DNA from: Sinorhizobium sojae CCBAU 05684
Lineage (GTDB): Bacteria; Pseudomonadota; Alphaproteobacteria; Rhizobiales; Rhizobiaceae
Reading direction: 5' to 3'
DNA: 64,000 nt
Assembly (NCBI RefSeq): GCF_002288525.1
Contig: NZ_CP023067.1
Location: 2,046,001-2,110,000 of the forward strand
Numbering within the stretch: the first letter of the stretch is position 1; each line of letters starts with the position of its first letter. The position numbers and the translations under genes were made by a program. The notes beneath the pieces were generated by a model, which saw only the letters and a list, made by a program, of their open reading frames with translations, was not told where the DNA came from and made no database searches. Shown piece after piece: positions 50,742-59,899 of this stretch.

Positions 50742-50749
50742 CTAAATAC
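50742..50749 (+). promoter_or_regulatory. TAAATA octamer after the capsid terminator
   Basis: CTAAATAC, 23 bases before ATG 50773 and 37 bases after the terminator stem. Confidence 0.55.
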
Positions 50750-50772
50750 ATCAAAAACATAATGGGGAATAA

Positions 50773-51120
50773 ATGGACAACCTCAATCTAACAGCGGGCG
50801 ATTTGATCACGCACGGCACCATTCTTTGGGAAGAGACGCCGGAATATCGCGTTTGGATCACTCGTGACGGCGACAAGATGTATTTCACCACGGAATACAA
50901 CAGCGACATTCTTCAGGCGCTATTCGATCAAAACCAGCGTGAGGCAAACGCGTTCAATAAGAGCGGTTCACACGGCGAAATGGTCAAGGTCGCAAGTGTT
51001 CCGATCGGTCTCTATCACGAATGGGCGCGGCAGGGCATTACCGAAGACCGGGAAGCTATCCGTCGTCGTCTGAACGATACCGATTATTCGAAATTCCGCA
51101 CGAATGATTGGAGGCTCTGA
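50773..51120 (+). CDS. Small virion-region protein of unknown function
   Basis: A 115-aa protein; mixed alpha/beta, with no recognised motif. It starts a new transcription unit after the capsid terminator and is followed 2 bp later by the adaptor gene. Phages of this type often carry an unnamed small protein here. Frame, ribosome site (GGGGAA) and codon use support it. Confidence 0.7.
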   Translation: MDNLNLTAGDLITHGTILWEETPEYRVWITRDGDKMYFTTEYNSDILQALFDQNQREANAFNKSGSHGEMVKVASVPIGLYHEWARQGITEDREAIRRRLNDTDYSKFRTNDWRL

Positions 51121-51122
51121 CA

Positions 51123-51701
51123 ATGACATATGACGAGCTTCTTGAAACGGTCGAATCCTATACCATCCGTGACGATATCCCCGTAACAACGATGATCCGG
51201 CTTGCGGAAGCGACTCTTCGCCCGATTGCCAAGCATTATCTCGCAGAGAAAACGGCAACACTTACCGTAACGGATGACATCGCCGATTTGCCGTCTGATT
51301 TCCTTGAAATGCGCGCGATTACCGGCGCATCCGGCAACATCTATAAGCCGATTTCCCCAAGCAATGCCGATGTTCAGGACGGGCAAGTTGGCTATTACCG
51401 CATTGGTGATAGCCTGTCTTTCGTTCCGAGTACGAGCGGTGAAGTCGATGCCGAAGTGACGCTTGCCTATTGGCATTCGTTCCCGGCTTTGTCTGATGTC
51501 CAGTCCAATTGGCTGTTCGACCGCTTCCCTAACATCTATCTCCGGGCAATCCTCAAGGAAAGCTTCCGTTGGCTGAAAGACCCGGAAGGCGTTGCCATCG
51601 AAGATGCAGCGCTGAAGGAAGAACTCTCCATTCTTGCTGAAGATGACCGTCGCGGACGCCAGACAGGCCCCATTATTTGGGAGTCCAGGACTTGGCAGTA
51701 A
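51123..51701 (+). CDS. Head-to-tail adaptor (gp4/gp6-like)
   Basis: A 192-aa protein. M-T-Y-D-E-L-L-E-T-V-E-S-Y and A-T-L-R-P-I-A-K-H-Y, with later L-P-S-D-F-L-E-M-R, resemble phage tail-accessory/adaptor proteins that bind the portal base in podoviruses. GGAGG precedes ATG 51123. It overlaps the next gene's start by 10 bp. Assignment rests on pattern and position. Confidence 0.7.
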   Translation: MTYDELLETVESYTIRDDIPVTTMIRLAEATLRPIAKHYLAEKTATLTVTDDIADLPSDFLEMRAITGASGNIYKPISPSNADVQDGQVGYYRIGDSLSFVPSTSGEVDAEVTLAYWHSFPALSDVQSNWLFDRFPNIYLRAILKESFRWLKDPEGVAIEDAALKEELSILAEDDRRGRQTGPIIWESRTWQ

Positions 51702-53206
51702 TCGACGTTCCCTTCACCAGCTTCACGCCTGATCTTCCGCGACTGAACAACCCCGGTTTGGTGAAAGCCCATAACTGCACTGCCGGTCTTGGTTCGATAC
51801 AGGGCGGTGTCACGCTGTTTCCGCTGAAATCGGCAAGCCTGTATTCCAACACGTCGATGGACAGCCGTCCCCTTGGTTCGGCTATCGGGCAGGACGCGAC
51901 CGGAAACGCGAAGGTTTACGGCGCGTGCGCAACGAAGATTTACAAGCTCAATCCGGCAGACCGGCAATGGACCGACATCAGCCGCGTTGGTGGATACAGC
52001 ACGACTGCATCAGAGAAGTGGAAATTCGTTGAATACGGATCGCTTCAGATCGGCACCAACTTCAATGACGAAGTTCAGTACATCGACATGAACGTTGACA
52101 CGCAGTTTGCCAACCTTACGACATTGGTGAAAGGCAGACATATTGCCACACATAAGGGCTTTGTCATTCTCGGAAATACGTGGGATGCCCTCGACGGCGG
52201 TGTACCCTATCGCGTTCGGTGGAGTGGTATTGAAGCGCCGTCTGATTGGACGTTCTCAGCCGCTACGATGGCTGATTTTCAGGACCTCCATGGATTCGGC
52301 GCAATTCAGGGGATTGTGACTGATGATTCCTGCTATGTGATCCTTCAGCGCGGCATCGTTCAAATGTCCTTTGTCGGCGGCAGTTTTATTTTTCAATTTA
52401 CAGACCGAGTAGTAGGCAAGGGCTGCGCGGTTTCTGAAAGCATTACCACGGTTGAAGGCAAGCACTATTTCCTGTCTGACGATGGCTTCTACAAGCTTGA
52501 ACAAGGCAATCTAACACCGATTGGTATAGGCAAAATCAACGATTGGTTTCTTGACACCGCCGACCTTTCCCAAGCTCATTTGATGACGGTTGCTGCCGAT
52601 CCGAGAAAGACCCTGATCTATTGGCAATTCGTTTCCAAAGATGCTGTTACTGGTACGCCAGACAAGCAGCTTATTTTCAACTACGTCACTGGTGAATGGA
52701 CAACAGCCGACGCGACAACGGCTTTCCTTTTCAATTCGGTGTCTCTCCCTTGGACCATCGATCAGTTGGACGCGTTTATTGCAATCGACTCCGTTCCTGC
52801 ATCGTTTGACGACCCAATTTGGAGTGGTGGTAAAAACATGTTGTGGGGAATGAATGCTACCGGAGCGGTCTATTCATTCGGTGGTCCTACTATGGAACTC
52901 TCTGTCGAGACGCCAGAGTTCCAGCTTGCTCGAAATATCCCGAACGAAACGGGCGCTGACATAGCAATTGTGAATGCCGTTCGTCCGCTCTTCGAAGGTG
53001 ACGGAACGGCACGAATTCAAGTCGGCACTCGGAAGCTTCAGAACGAAGATATGTCTTGGTCATTGCTGAACGAATGTCATGCCGAAACCGGCTTCGCATA
53101 TGTCCGGAATCGGTCGCGATATCAGCGTTTTCGAATCAACATTTCCGGCGATTGGAAGAAGGCATATTCGCTCCAGATTGACGCACAACCAGCCGGAAAA
53201 CGCTAA
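51692..53206 (+). CDS. Tail/DNA-stabilisation protein (beta-propeller-like)
   Basis: A 504-aa beta-rich protein with repeated G/W/D-containing strands, resembling the packaged-DNA stabilisation or tail-hub proteins of P22-like phages (gp10 class). TTG 51692 has GGGAG at the right distance; the in-frame TTG at 51677 is the alternative. It overlaps the adaptor gene, supporting coupled synthesis of head-closure proteins. Confidence 0.6.
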   Translation: MAVIDVPFTSFTPDLPRLNNPGLVKAHNCTAGLGSIQGGVTLFPLKSASLYSNTSMDSRPLGSAIGQDATGNAKVYGACATKIYKLNPADRQWTDISRVGGYSTTASEKWKFVEYGSLQIGTNFNDEVQYIDMNVDTQFANLTTLVKGRHIATHKGFVILGNTWDALDGGVPYRVRWSGIEAPSDWTFSAATMADFQDLHGFGAIQGIVTDDSCYVILQRGIVQMSFVGGSFIFQFTDRVVGKGCAVSESITTVEGKHYFLSDDGFYKLEQGNLTPIGIGKINDWFLDTADLSQAHLMTVAADPRKTLIYWQFVSKDAVTGTPDKQLIFNYVTGEWTTADATTAFLFNSVSLPWTIDQLDAFIAIDSVPASFDDPIWSGGKNMLWGMNATGAVYSFGGPTMELSVETPEFQLARNIPNETGADIAIVNAVRPLFEGDGTARIQVGTRKLQNEDMSWSLLNECHAETGFAYVRNRSRYQRFRINISGDWKKAYSLQIDAQPAGKR

Positions 53207-53224
53207 GGCAAACGCACCTTTCTA

Positions 53225-53232
53225 CTAAATAG
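53225..53232 (+). promoter_or_regulatory. TAAATA octamer before the 98-aa gene
   Basis: CTAAATAG, four bases before ATG 53237. Confidence 0.5.
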
Positions 53233-53236
53233 CGTA

Positions 53237-53533
53237 ATGGAAAGCGTTTATAATCATACGGATTCCCGTCAAATAGCTGACAAACTGAATTTTGCTATCC
53301 GAAGGCTTAACGGCACTAGCGCGGGTTCGGTAACGCTCGCCAATTCCGTTACGACTACGACCGTACAGAATTCAGCCGTGACCCCGGATAGCCGTATCAA
53401 TTTAACGGCGACAAGCGCCGCCGCTGCTACTGAAAACCCTTGGATTTCATCGAAATCGAACGGTTCATTCGTCATTACACATGCAAATGCCGTGACTACC
53501 AGAACGTTCGATTACACGGTAAATGTTGCATGA
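53237..53533 (+). CDS. Small virion protein
   Basis: A 98-aa Thr/Ser/Ala/Asn-rich beta protein with a short helical N-terminus (H-T-D-S-R-Q-I-A-D-K-L-N-F-A). Composition and the ending (F-V-I-T-H-A-N-A) resemble small decoration or tail-spike-associated proteins found between tail and ejection genes of podoviruses. It overlaps the next start (CATGA). Confidence 0.65.
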   Translation: MESVYNHTDSRQIADKLNFAIRRLNGTSAGSVTLANSVTTTTVQNSAVTPDSRINLTATSAAAATENPWISSKSNGSFVITHANAVTTRTFDYTVNVA

Positions 53534-53922
53534 TTCAGCGGTTCAACGAAGACGAATATACAAGGGTTCGGAAGTGGCTTCTCTCTGCATTGGAGATTGC
53601 CCCCGGTCCGTTTGATGAAGCTGAACTGCTCGTCAAATTGCGTGTTGGTGAAACGTGGTTCTTGATCACTACTGATCATGCCGCATCTGTAGTGGAACTG
53701 GTCCGTATCGACGGCGAATTGATTGCCAACGTGCTGCTGATCGGCGGTGAGAAAGGAAAGGCACTCCGGGAAATCATCCCGGCACAAAAGCATTTCTGTG
53801 AATTCCTCAAACACGAGGGCTTCACAAAACTGGTGGGCACTCCCCGCAAGGAATTTCATAACATTCTGAAGGCTCAAGGCTTCGAAGAAGAACAAAAAGA
53901 ATTAGTCAAGAGGCTTAATTAA
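53530..53922 (+). CDS. GNAT-like phage protein
   Basis: A 130-aa protein whose core resembles a small acetyltransferase fold: alternating strands (W-F-L-I-T-T-D-H-A-A, L-I-A-N-V-L-L-I-G-G) and a final helix ending F-H-N-I-L-K-A-Q-G-F-E-E, like the C-terminal GNAT motif. The acetyl-CoA loop is not clear, so it may be inactive. Similar proteins are found before ejection genes in short-tailed phages. It overlaps both neighbours by 1-4 bp. Confidence 0.55.
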   Translation: MIQRFNEDEYTRVRKWLLSALEIAPGPFDEAELLVKLRVGETWFLITTDHAASVVELVRIDGELIANVLLIGGEKGKALREIIPAQKHFCEFLKHEGFTKLVGTPRKEFHNILKAQGFEEEQKELVKRLN

Positions 53923-55418
53923 TGACTTCTACTCCCAAAGAAACCACGTCCAAAGTTGAGCCGTGGGATGGTGCCAAGGGTTATCTCCTTGAGCAATACA
54001 AGAATTTCGACACGCTCATTAAAGCGGGAGCACCGAAGCAATTCGAAGGCTCGACTGTCGCGGATCAGAGCAAGGCGACTCTTGATGCCTTGAAGAATAC
54101 TGAAGCGCTTGCGCGGAATGGGAACACGTCGGCACTCACCAACGCCACAAACGCCGTCAACGGTGTGATGACGCAAGGGACCAACACCCAAGCCAATCAG
54201 ACGCTTTCGCAGCTTCAGCAGAAGTCGAATTTCGGGACCAACCCGACTGACAATATCGCCCGGATGATTTCCCAAGGCTCTAACGTCGGGCAGAACTACA
54301 CCAATGCGGCAACCGGCTTGCAAACGGCACAAGCGAACAGCCTCGCACAGTCGAACAATCCCGCGATGGCTTACCTTCAACAGACAGCATCCGGCGCGAA
54401 TATCGGTCGCAACCCGTACTTGGATTCGATGGTCTCCAATTCGCAGGATCAGATTGCCAAGAAGCTTCGCGACGTAACGAACCCCGCTATCAATAGCCAA
54501 GCTGCCGCCATGGGTCGCATGGGTTCGGCTGCATATGCGCGTGAGCGCAACAGCGCGGAAAGTGCAGCCGCTAACGAAATGGCACGGGTCGCAACTGATA
54601 TGTACGGCAACCAGTACAATCAGGATGTGCAGAGCCAAATGAATGCCGCTGGTCAATACGGCAACTTCTTCAATTCGGACGTTTCCAACAGGCTTAACGC
54701 CAATCAGTCGCTTGCGAGCACGAGCGATAGCCAGCAGAACGCACGACAGAACGCGCTTAATTCGAACCGCGATTTCCAAATGCAGGGCGCTAACCTTGCG
54801 TCGAATAACTACCAGAACAACATCGCCAACATGTTGAGCGGCAATAACCAGCGATTGAACGCCGCGAATGCTGCCAATAGCCAGCAGAACGCGGTTAATG
54901 ATCAGCGCTTGAACGCTGCTAATATGTCTGGTCAAACCTACCAGAACCAATACCTGCCGCAACAGCAGCTTGCGAGCGTTGGTGAAGCTCGTGACACCCG
55001 TTCGCAGGACGTTCTTAACGCTGAAATCGCAAAGCATGATTATGATCAGCAATTGCCGATGCAGAACATTGCGAATTTCGTCAATCTGCTTAATGGCGGT
55101 GGGTACAGCAACACAAAAAGCCCGGTCTATAGTAACACTGCCGGTCAAGCTCTTGGCGGCATTTCGGCGCTTGCTGGTCTGCTTTCGCTCTGCGATGCCC
55201 GCACGAAAATCCTACATAAGCTTGTCGGTTACATGCCGCTTCTCAATGGCGAAAAGATCGCAATCTACGAATTCACCTACAAGGATGATCCGCAAGAAAT
55301 TCGTTGGATGGGTCCGATTGCTCAAGAAGTCGAAGCGAAGACCGACACGGATACTGTCGTTGAAGTCGGCGGCACGAAGCTGATCAACGTCGAAGCAATG
55401 ATTTCGGAGGCTGCATAA
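53922..55418 (+). CDS. Ejection protein with C-terminal S74-type chaperone-like domain
   Basis: A 498-aa protein. Residues ~1-410 are extremely Asn/Gln/Ala-rich with long helices (internal virion protein). The last ~75 residues, from D-A-R-T-K-I-L-H-K through F-T-Y-K-D-D and M-G-P-I-A-Q-E-V-E, resemble the peptidase S74 intramolecular chaperone found on tail spikes, here on a putative ejection protein. The usual catalytic Ser is replaced: D-A-R in place of S-D-x-R. First of three ejection-type genes. Confidence 0.7.
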   Translation: MTSTPKETTSKVEPWDGAKGYLLEQYKNFDTLIKAGAPKQFEGSTVADQSKATLDALKNTEALARNGNTSALTNATNAVNGVMTQGTNTQANQTLSQLQQKSNFGTNPTDNIARMISQGSNVGQNYTNAATGLQTAQANSLAQSNNPAMAYLQQTASGANIGRNPYLDSMVSNSQDQIAKKLRDVTNPAINSQAAAMGRMGSAAYARERNSAESAAANEMARVATDMYGNQYNQDVQSQMNAAGQYGNFFNSDVSNRLNANQSLASTSDSQQNARQNALNSNRDFQMQGANLASNNYQNNIANMLSGNNQRLNAANAANSQQNAVNDQRLNAANMSGQTYQNQYLPQQQLASVGEARDTRSQDVLNAEIAKHDYDQQLPMQNIANFVNLLNGGGYSNTKSPVYSNTAGQALGGISALAGLLSLCDARTKILHKLVGYMPLLNGEKIAIYEFTYKDDPQEIRWMGPIAQEVEAKTDTDTVVEVGGTKLINVEAMISEAA

Positions 55419-56827
55419 TGGCAAGCATTTGGGATTTCCTATCGCCGACAAAAAAGAAGAAGCCGAACGATCTAACGAACGATCTTGAAGCGGTGGTCTC
55501 TCCGAAGCCGCAAAACTTCTTAAGCCAGTTTTTGCCGGAAGACCCGAACAAGCGTGAAGCACTCGCTAAGGCTCTGATCATGGGCGGCGCTTCGGCAATG
55601 GCGGCTGGTGGTCCAAGCAGCAAGCCGACGAACCTCTTGTCGGTGCTCGGTTCCGGTCTTGCCGGTGGTGTTGGCGGCTACGATGAAAGCCTTACCAATG
55701 CGGCAGACGCGGCATACAAGGGTGCGGCTGTTTCGGCGAATGCGCTCAAAATGCAGCAATCCGCGCTTGGTACGAACCTTCAGGAACAATTCTTTAAGAA
55801 GTGGGGTCCGCCCGGTCCGGGTGGCTATTCGAGTGAAGCCCTGTACGATTTGCAGCGGATGCAGTTGGCAACCGGAGACGACGAAGGCGCACGGCAGACG
55901 CAAAAGCAAATCCAACAGCTTCAGCAATCAGGGGCGGAAAAGGGCTTCATCATCGGCGAAAGCGGCTTCCAGCTTGCCCCCGGCTATGGCGAAGGTCTCT
56001 TTGACACCAAGAAGGCGGAAAGCCTTGGTAGCGCCATTGGTCAAAACGCTCAGAAGACCGCCGATCAGAAGAACTTTGAATACGGTATCGAGAACCCGGA
56101 ATTCCTCAAGCACGAACTTACATTGAAGAAGGCTGGTGTCGCGCAAGACAACAAATTCTTTGGTAAATCCGGCGAACATGCAGCCGAACGCTTTGCCGGT
56201 TACCAAGAGGAAGGTCTGAAAGCCAAGGAACTGTCCAGCAACGTCAATCGGCTTGCTGATCTTGGTCGCTCTATCGGCACGGGTAAATGGGCGGAACTCA
56301 AGAAGACCGTTGGTCCTTGGGCAAAGGCTGTTGGCGTTGACGTCGAAGGACTCGACGACATCCAAGCGTTTGAATCGATGGTGTCGAAGGTTGCGCCTTC
56401 CATGCGTGTTCCGGGTTCGGGTGCGACATCTGACTTCGATGCAAAGCAGTTCCTTCAGTCGCTCCCAAGCCTTGGCAACACGCCAGACGGTAACGCGCTG
56501 ATCGCCCGGACGACCGCCGCGATTGAGCAAAACAAGGTTGCCGCCGCTGAAATTGCCAACCGTGTCTATGATCCGGAAGACCCATTGTATGGCGATTGGC
56601 AAGCAGCCGAAAAGCAAATCAATGCGCTTCCCGACCCCTTCAAGGAATTCCGGGAATATCGCGGCGGTAGCTCTGGAAATGGCGGTTCCAACACCGATCC
56701 GGCTGCAACTTCGTCCGTATCGCAGTCCGCTCCGAAGACCGGGCGCGTTCAGTCCGCTCCTGTTGTTCGCGATGGTTGGGAATACTTCATCGGTCCGGAC
56801 GGCAAGAAATATAAGAGAAAGCTTTGA
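55418..56827 (+). CDS. Ejection/internal virion protein
   Basis: A 469-aa protein with a hydrophobic Ala/Gly segment (about residues 50-80), long helical Q-rich middle, and P-G-S-G-A-T-S-D-F-D-A-K-Q-F-L near residue 330, a segment common in podoviral internal proteins. It overlaps both neighbours by one base (ATG/stop). Together with the genes on either side it probably forms the conduit through which DNA enters the cell. Confidence 0.7.
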   Translation: MASIWDFLSPTKKKKPNDLTNDLEAVVSPKPQNFLSQFLPEDPNKREALAKALIMGGASAMAAGGPSSKPTNLLSVLGSGLAGGVGGYDESLTNAADAAYKGAAVSANALKMQQSALGTNLQEQFFKKWGPPGPGGYSSEALYDLQRMQLATGDDEGARQTQKQIQQLQQSGAEKGFIIGESGFQLAPGYGEGLFDTKKAESLGSAIGQNAQKTADQKNFEYGIENPEFLKHELTLKKAGVAQDNKFFGKSGEHAAERFAGYQEEGLKAKELSSNVNRLADLGRSIGTGKWAELKKTVGPWAKAVGVDVEGLDDIQAFESMVSKVAPSMRVPGSGATSDFDAKQFLQSLPSLGNTPDGNALIARTTAAIEQNKVAAAEIANRVYDPEDPLYGDWQAAEKQINALPDPFKEFREYRGGSSGNGGSNTDPAATSSVSQSAPKTGRVQSAPVVRDGWEYFIGPDGKKYKRKL

Positions 56828-57699
56828 TGGCTGGATACATCACCTATCGAAACCAAGGCGCGACCCGAAATCTTCCGATTTCTGAAGACCTCTTAAAGCG
56901 CCTCAAATATCTTGAGGAAATGGGCCTTACCGCCGAAGTCTTCAGCGGCGGACAGCCGGAGAAGGGTTCCGGTCTTGCACGGATCGGCAGCACTCGGCAC
57001 GATCATGGCAATGCAGCCGACGTCCATTTCTTCCGCGACGGCAAGAGGCTCGATTGGGCAAACGAACAAGATCGCCCGATTTTCGAAGAAATCGTACGGC
57101 GCGGTAAATCGGCGGGTCTCACGGGCTTCGGTGCTGGTCCCGGCTACATGCAACCCGGATCGATGCACATCGGCATGGGAACCCCCGGTGTTTGGGGAGC
57201 GGGCGGCAAATCCGATAACGCTCCCGATTGGCTTCGTGCTGCTTACGAAGGCGCACCAAGCGCCAAGCCCGATGTTGTATCCGAAGTTGTTGCTGCTGCG
57301 AACAAGCCGGAACCGGCTCCGATGCAGATCAACACCGCACCGGCACAAGCGCCATTTCAGGCACAAGCCAAAGCCAAAGCTGAAGAACCGAAGAGCCGCA
57401 ACGGAATACTGGTCCAAGCCTACAACAAATTGACCGGATCGAATGTGCAGGTTCCGGACAAAATCTTCGGCATTGAAACCGACAACATCAACAAAGGCTT
57501 TGCCGGACTTGGCGACTTTGCCGAAACGCTCGCTGAAAACGATCAGGCGATAAATAATCAAATACAGTCGGCGGCAAGGACAGCACAAGCAAACCGAAAC
57601 TCTGCACCTGTCGAACTGCAAATGCTCGGCAGCTATCAGCCGATGTCACGCAAAAAGAAGAAAGGAGCACTCTCCGGTTTAGGGGGATATTTCGTCTGA
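56827..57699 (+). CDS. M15-like peptidase, virion-associated or endolysin
   Basis: A 290-aa protein. The first ~140 residues are a D-Ala-D-Ala carboxypeptidase-like M15 domain: T-R-H-D-H-G-N-A-A-D-V-H (zinc His and Asp, about residues 58-69) and G-S-M-H-I-G-M (second His, about 117). The rest is a Pro/Ala/Lys-rich linker and helical tail. Its place between ejection genes suggests a virion peptidoglycan hydrolase used at entry; no other lysin is in the window, so lysis is the alternative. Confidence 0.8.
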   Translation: MAGYITYRNQGATRNLPISEDLLKRLKYLEEMGLTAEVFSGGQPEKGSGLARIGSTRHDHGNAADVHFFRDGKRLDWANEQDRPIFEEIVRRGKSAGLTGFGAGPGYMQPGSMHIGMGTPGVWGAGGKSDNAPDWLRAAYEGAPSAKPDVVSEVVAAANKPEPAPMQINTAPAQAPFQAQAKAKAEEPKSRNGILVQAYNKLTGSNVQVPDKIFGIETDNINKGFAGLGDFAETLAENDQAINNQIQSAARTAQANRNSAPVELQMLGSYQPMSRKKKKGALSGLGGYFV

Positions 57700-57701
57700 C
57701 G

Positions 57702-59879
57702 ATGGGTCCAAACAGTAAGAAAAAGAACAATGATTGGCTGAATGGCGCAATCCCGGTGTCGGACGATGAATGGCTTTCTCAAGCTGTTCCGGTCTCTGAA
57801 GACGAGTGGAACCAGATTGCCAATTCCGGTCCTAATGCGGATTTTGCCGATGAATCCGAAGATGCCCCGCCGCTGATCCGTGCTGAAGTCGGTGCACTCG
57901 AAAAGCCGGAAGATCGACTCAAGGCGCTTCGCAAGCATTACCCGGACGCACAGTACGACCCGGAAGACCCGGATAGCAATTTCGTCTACACCGACGAAAA
58001 AGGCGTTGTGCGCCGCTACAACGCCCCAAATTGGCTTCCCTTCTCACTTGGCGATTGGGCTTCCATCGCACCTGAAGGCGGCGAAACTGTCGGCAGCATT
58101 CTTGGTGCTGGTGGCGGTGCTATCGGCGGTGGCATTCTTGGTACTGCTGTTGCCCCCGGTCCCGGCACTGCCGCTGGTGCCGTTACGGGCGGTATTGCTG
58201 GTGCTGGTACGGGTGCGGTTGCTGGTCGTGAAGTCACACAGCGTGGTCTCAATTGGATTTTTGGTAACGAGGACACGCGTACCGGCAAAGAACAGCTTAT
58301 CGATGCCGGACAGACGTTCGCCCTTGGTGCCATTGGTGAAGGCGTTGGACCGCTTCTGCTTAAACCCGCTGCACGTGCTGCCAAAGGCTATCTGATCGGC
58401 GGGAAAGCCGTTGACGACGTAGCCACGGTCAAGGGACGTGTCGGCGATATGCGCTCCATTGGTATCGAGCCGACTCCGGGCATGGTTTCCGGAAGCGAAC
58501 GCCACGCCACACTTGAGCACGCACTGAAGAACACCATTCCCGGCGAACAGATCGAAGCCCGCATTAAGGACGCCTATTCGAAGACCGGTGACGAGTTTGA
58601 CCGCATCACATCGGCGATGAACAACGGTAATCCTGCCATGTCTCGTGCCGAACTTGGCTCTGCCCTGAAGGAACAAGCGCAAGCCGCCAAGGATGCTGGC
58701 TTTGCGCGATCCGAACAGCTTTATGACGACGTTACGGCAAAGGTCACCGCCAAGCCGCCCGCAAGCAATACGGCGAAATACGTTACCGATTTGCAGACGG
58801 AAAAGGCTGCTCTCTCCAATACCGGGAAGCGCATTCATGAGAAGCACATTGACCGTGTCATTGAAGAAGCCGCACCGCTTATCGAGGATGCCAAAAACGG
58901 TGTTCTGGACTTCCAACAATTGAAGGAATACCGCACCTATCTTGGCGGTCTCATGAGCGATCCGGGCATTGACAAGACGCTGAAGAGCCGCCTGAACGGT
59001 ATCTACAAGGCTGCTACCGCTGATATGGAAGAGACGGCTCTTGCCTCTGGCGATGATGCTGCCCAAGCATGGCGGAAGGCGAACAATCAATACCGTCGCC
59101 TGATGGACTCGGAGACGGGTTATGGCAAGGGCGGTCTTGCCGCAAAGATCGTTGATCCGAAGACCGATACTGATGCAATCCACGATCTTGTTTTCAAGAA
59201 CAAGGCGAAAGGCGGCAATCAGATTGCGGCGGCTCGTCGGTCAATCTTGCGCGCGGAAGGTGGTAAGGAAGCTTGGGATAATGTTGCCGGTTCCGTTGTC
59301 GAGCGTCTTGGTAAGAAGACCCTTGAAGGTGGCGAAACTGTCTTTGACACAACCACATTCTTGAAGAATTGGAAGGACGAAGCCTTCAGCAAGGAAGCCA
59401 AGGACGCACTGTTCAAGGGCACCAAGCACCAGCAATTCCGGGATGATTTGGACAAGGTCGCTCGTATTGCCGGTAACCTTCAGCGCTATACAAAACACGA
59501 TAACCATTCCAACACCGCCAAGCACTTGACTGCACTTGGTTCGCTCAATCCCCTAAGCAGGCAGAACATTTATGCGACCGCAATTGGTTCGGCATTGTCT
59601 GCCGGAAGCTTGACGGCTGGCGTTGCTGTTGCTGGTGGAAAGATTGCCCAATCTGGCGGCGCTCATGCACTGAAGGGATATCGCGCGGACCTGCTGACAT
59701 CGCCTGAAGTCGTCAATTGGCTGGCGAATGTCCCCAAGGCAGAAATGCAGAGAGGCGGACTAAAGGCGCATGTGAAGCGACTCGTGGACATACGCAAGAG
59801 CGCGCCAAATCGAGTGGCAGTCGCAATCAACGAATATCTTCGGGATTTGCGCTACGACGAAACCGACAACAATGAATAA
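57702..59879 (+). CDS. Large ejection protein with membrane-active glycine-rich segment
   Basis: A 725-aa protein. Twin N-terminal motifs I-P-V-S-D-D-E-W and V-P-V-S-E-D-E-W (residues ~17-36) occur in phage and integrative-element internal proteins. A Gly/Ala-rich region of ~90 residues (about 130-220) looks membrane-active. The rest is helical. It is the biggest of the ejectosome-type genes, ending 20 bp before the fibre gene. Confidence 0.7.
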   Translation: MGPNSKKKNNDWLNGAIPVSDDEWLSQAVPVSEDEWNQIANSGPNADFADESEDAPPLIRAEVGALEKPEDRLKALRKHYPDAQYDPEDPDSNFVYTDEKGVVRRYNAPNWLPFSLGDWASIAPEGGETVGSILGAGGGAIGGGILGTAVAPGPGTAAGAVTGGIAGAGTGAVAGREVTQRGLNWIFGNEDTRTGKEQLIDAGQTFALGAIGEGVGPLLLKPAARAAKGYLIGGKAVDDVATVKGRVGDMRSIGIEPTPGMVSGSERHATLEHALKNTIPGEQIEARIKDAYSKTGDEFDRITSAMNNGNPAMSRAELGSALKEQAQAAKDAGFARSEQLYDDVTAKVTAKPPASNTAKYVTDLQTEKAALSNTGKRIHEKHIDRVIEEAAPLIEDAKNGVLDFQQLKEYRTYLGGLMSDPGIDKTLKSRLNGIYKAATADMEETALASGDDAAQAWRKANNQYRRLMDSETGYGKGGLAAKIVDPKTDTDAIHDLVFKNKAKGGNQIAAARRSILRAEGGKEAWDNVAGSVVERLGKKTLEGGETVFDTTTFLKNWKDEAFSKEAKDALFKGTKHQQFRDDLDKVARIAGNLQRYTKHDNHSNTAKHLTALGSLNPLSRQNIYATAIGSALSAGSLTAGVAVAGGKIAQSGGAHALKGYRADLLTSPEVVNWLANVPKAEMQRGGLKAHVKRLVDIRKSAPNRVAVAINEYLRDLRYDETDNNE

Positions 59880-59899
59880 GAAGGAGGGAAAACCTCACA

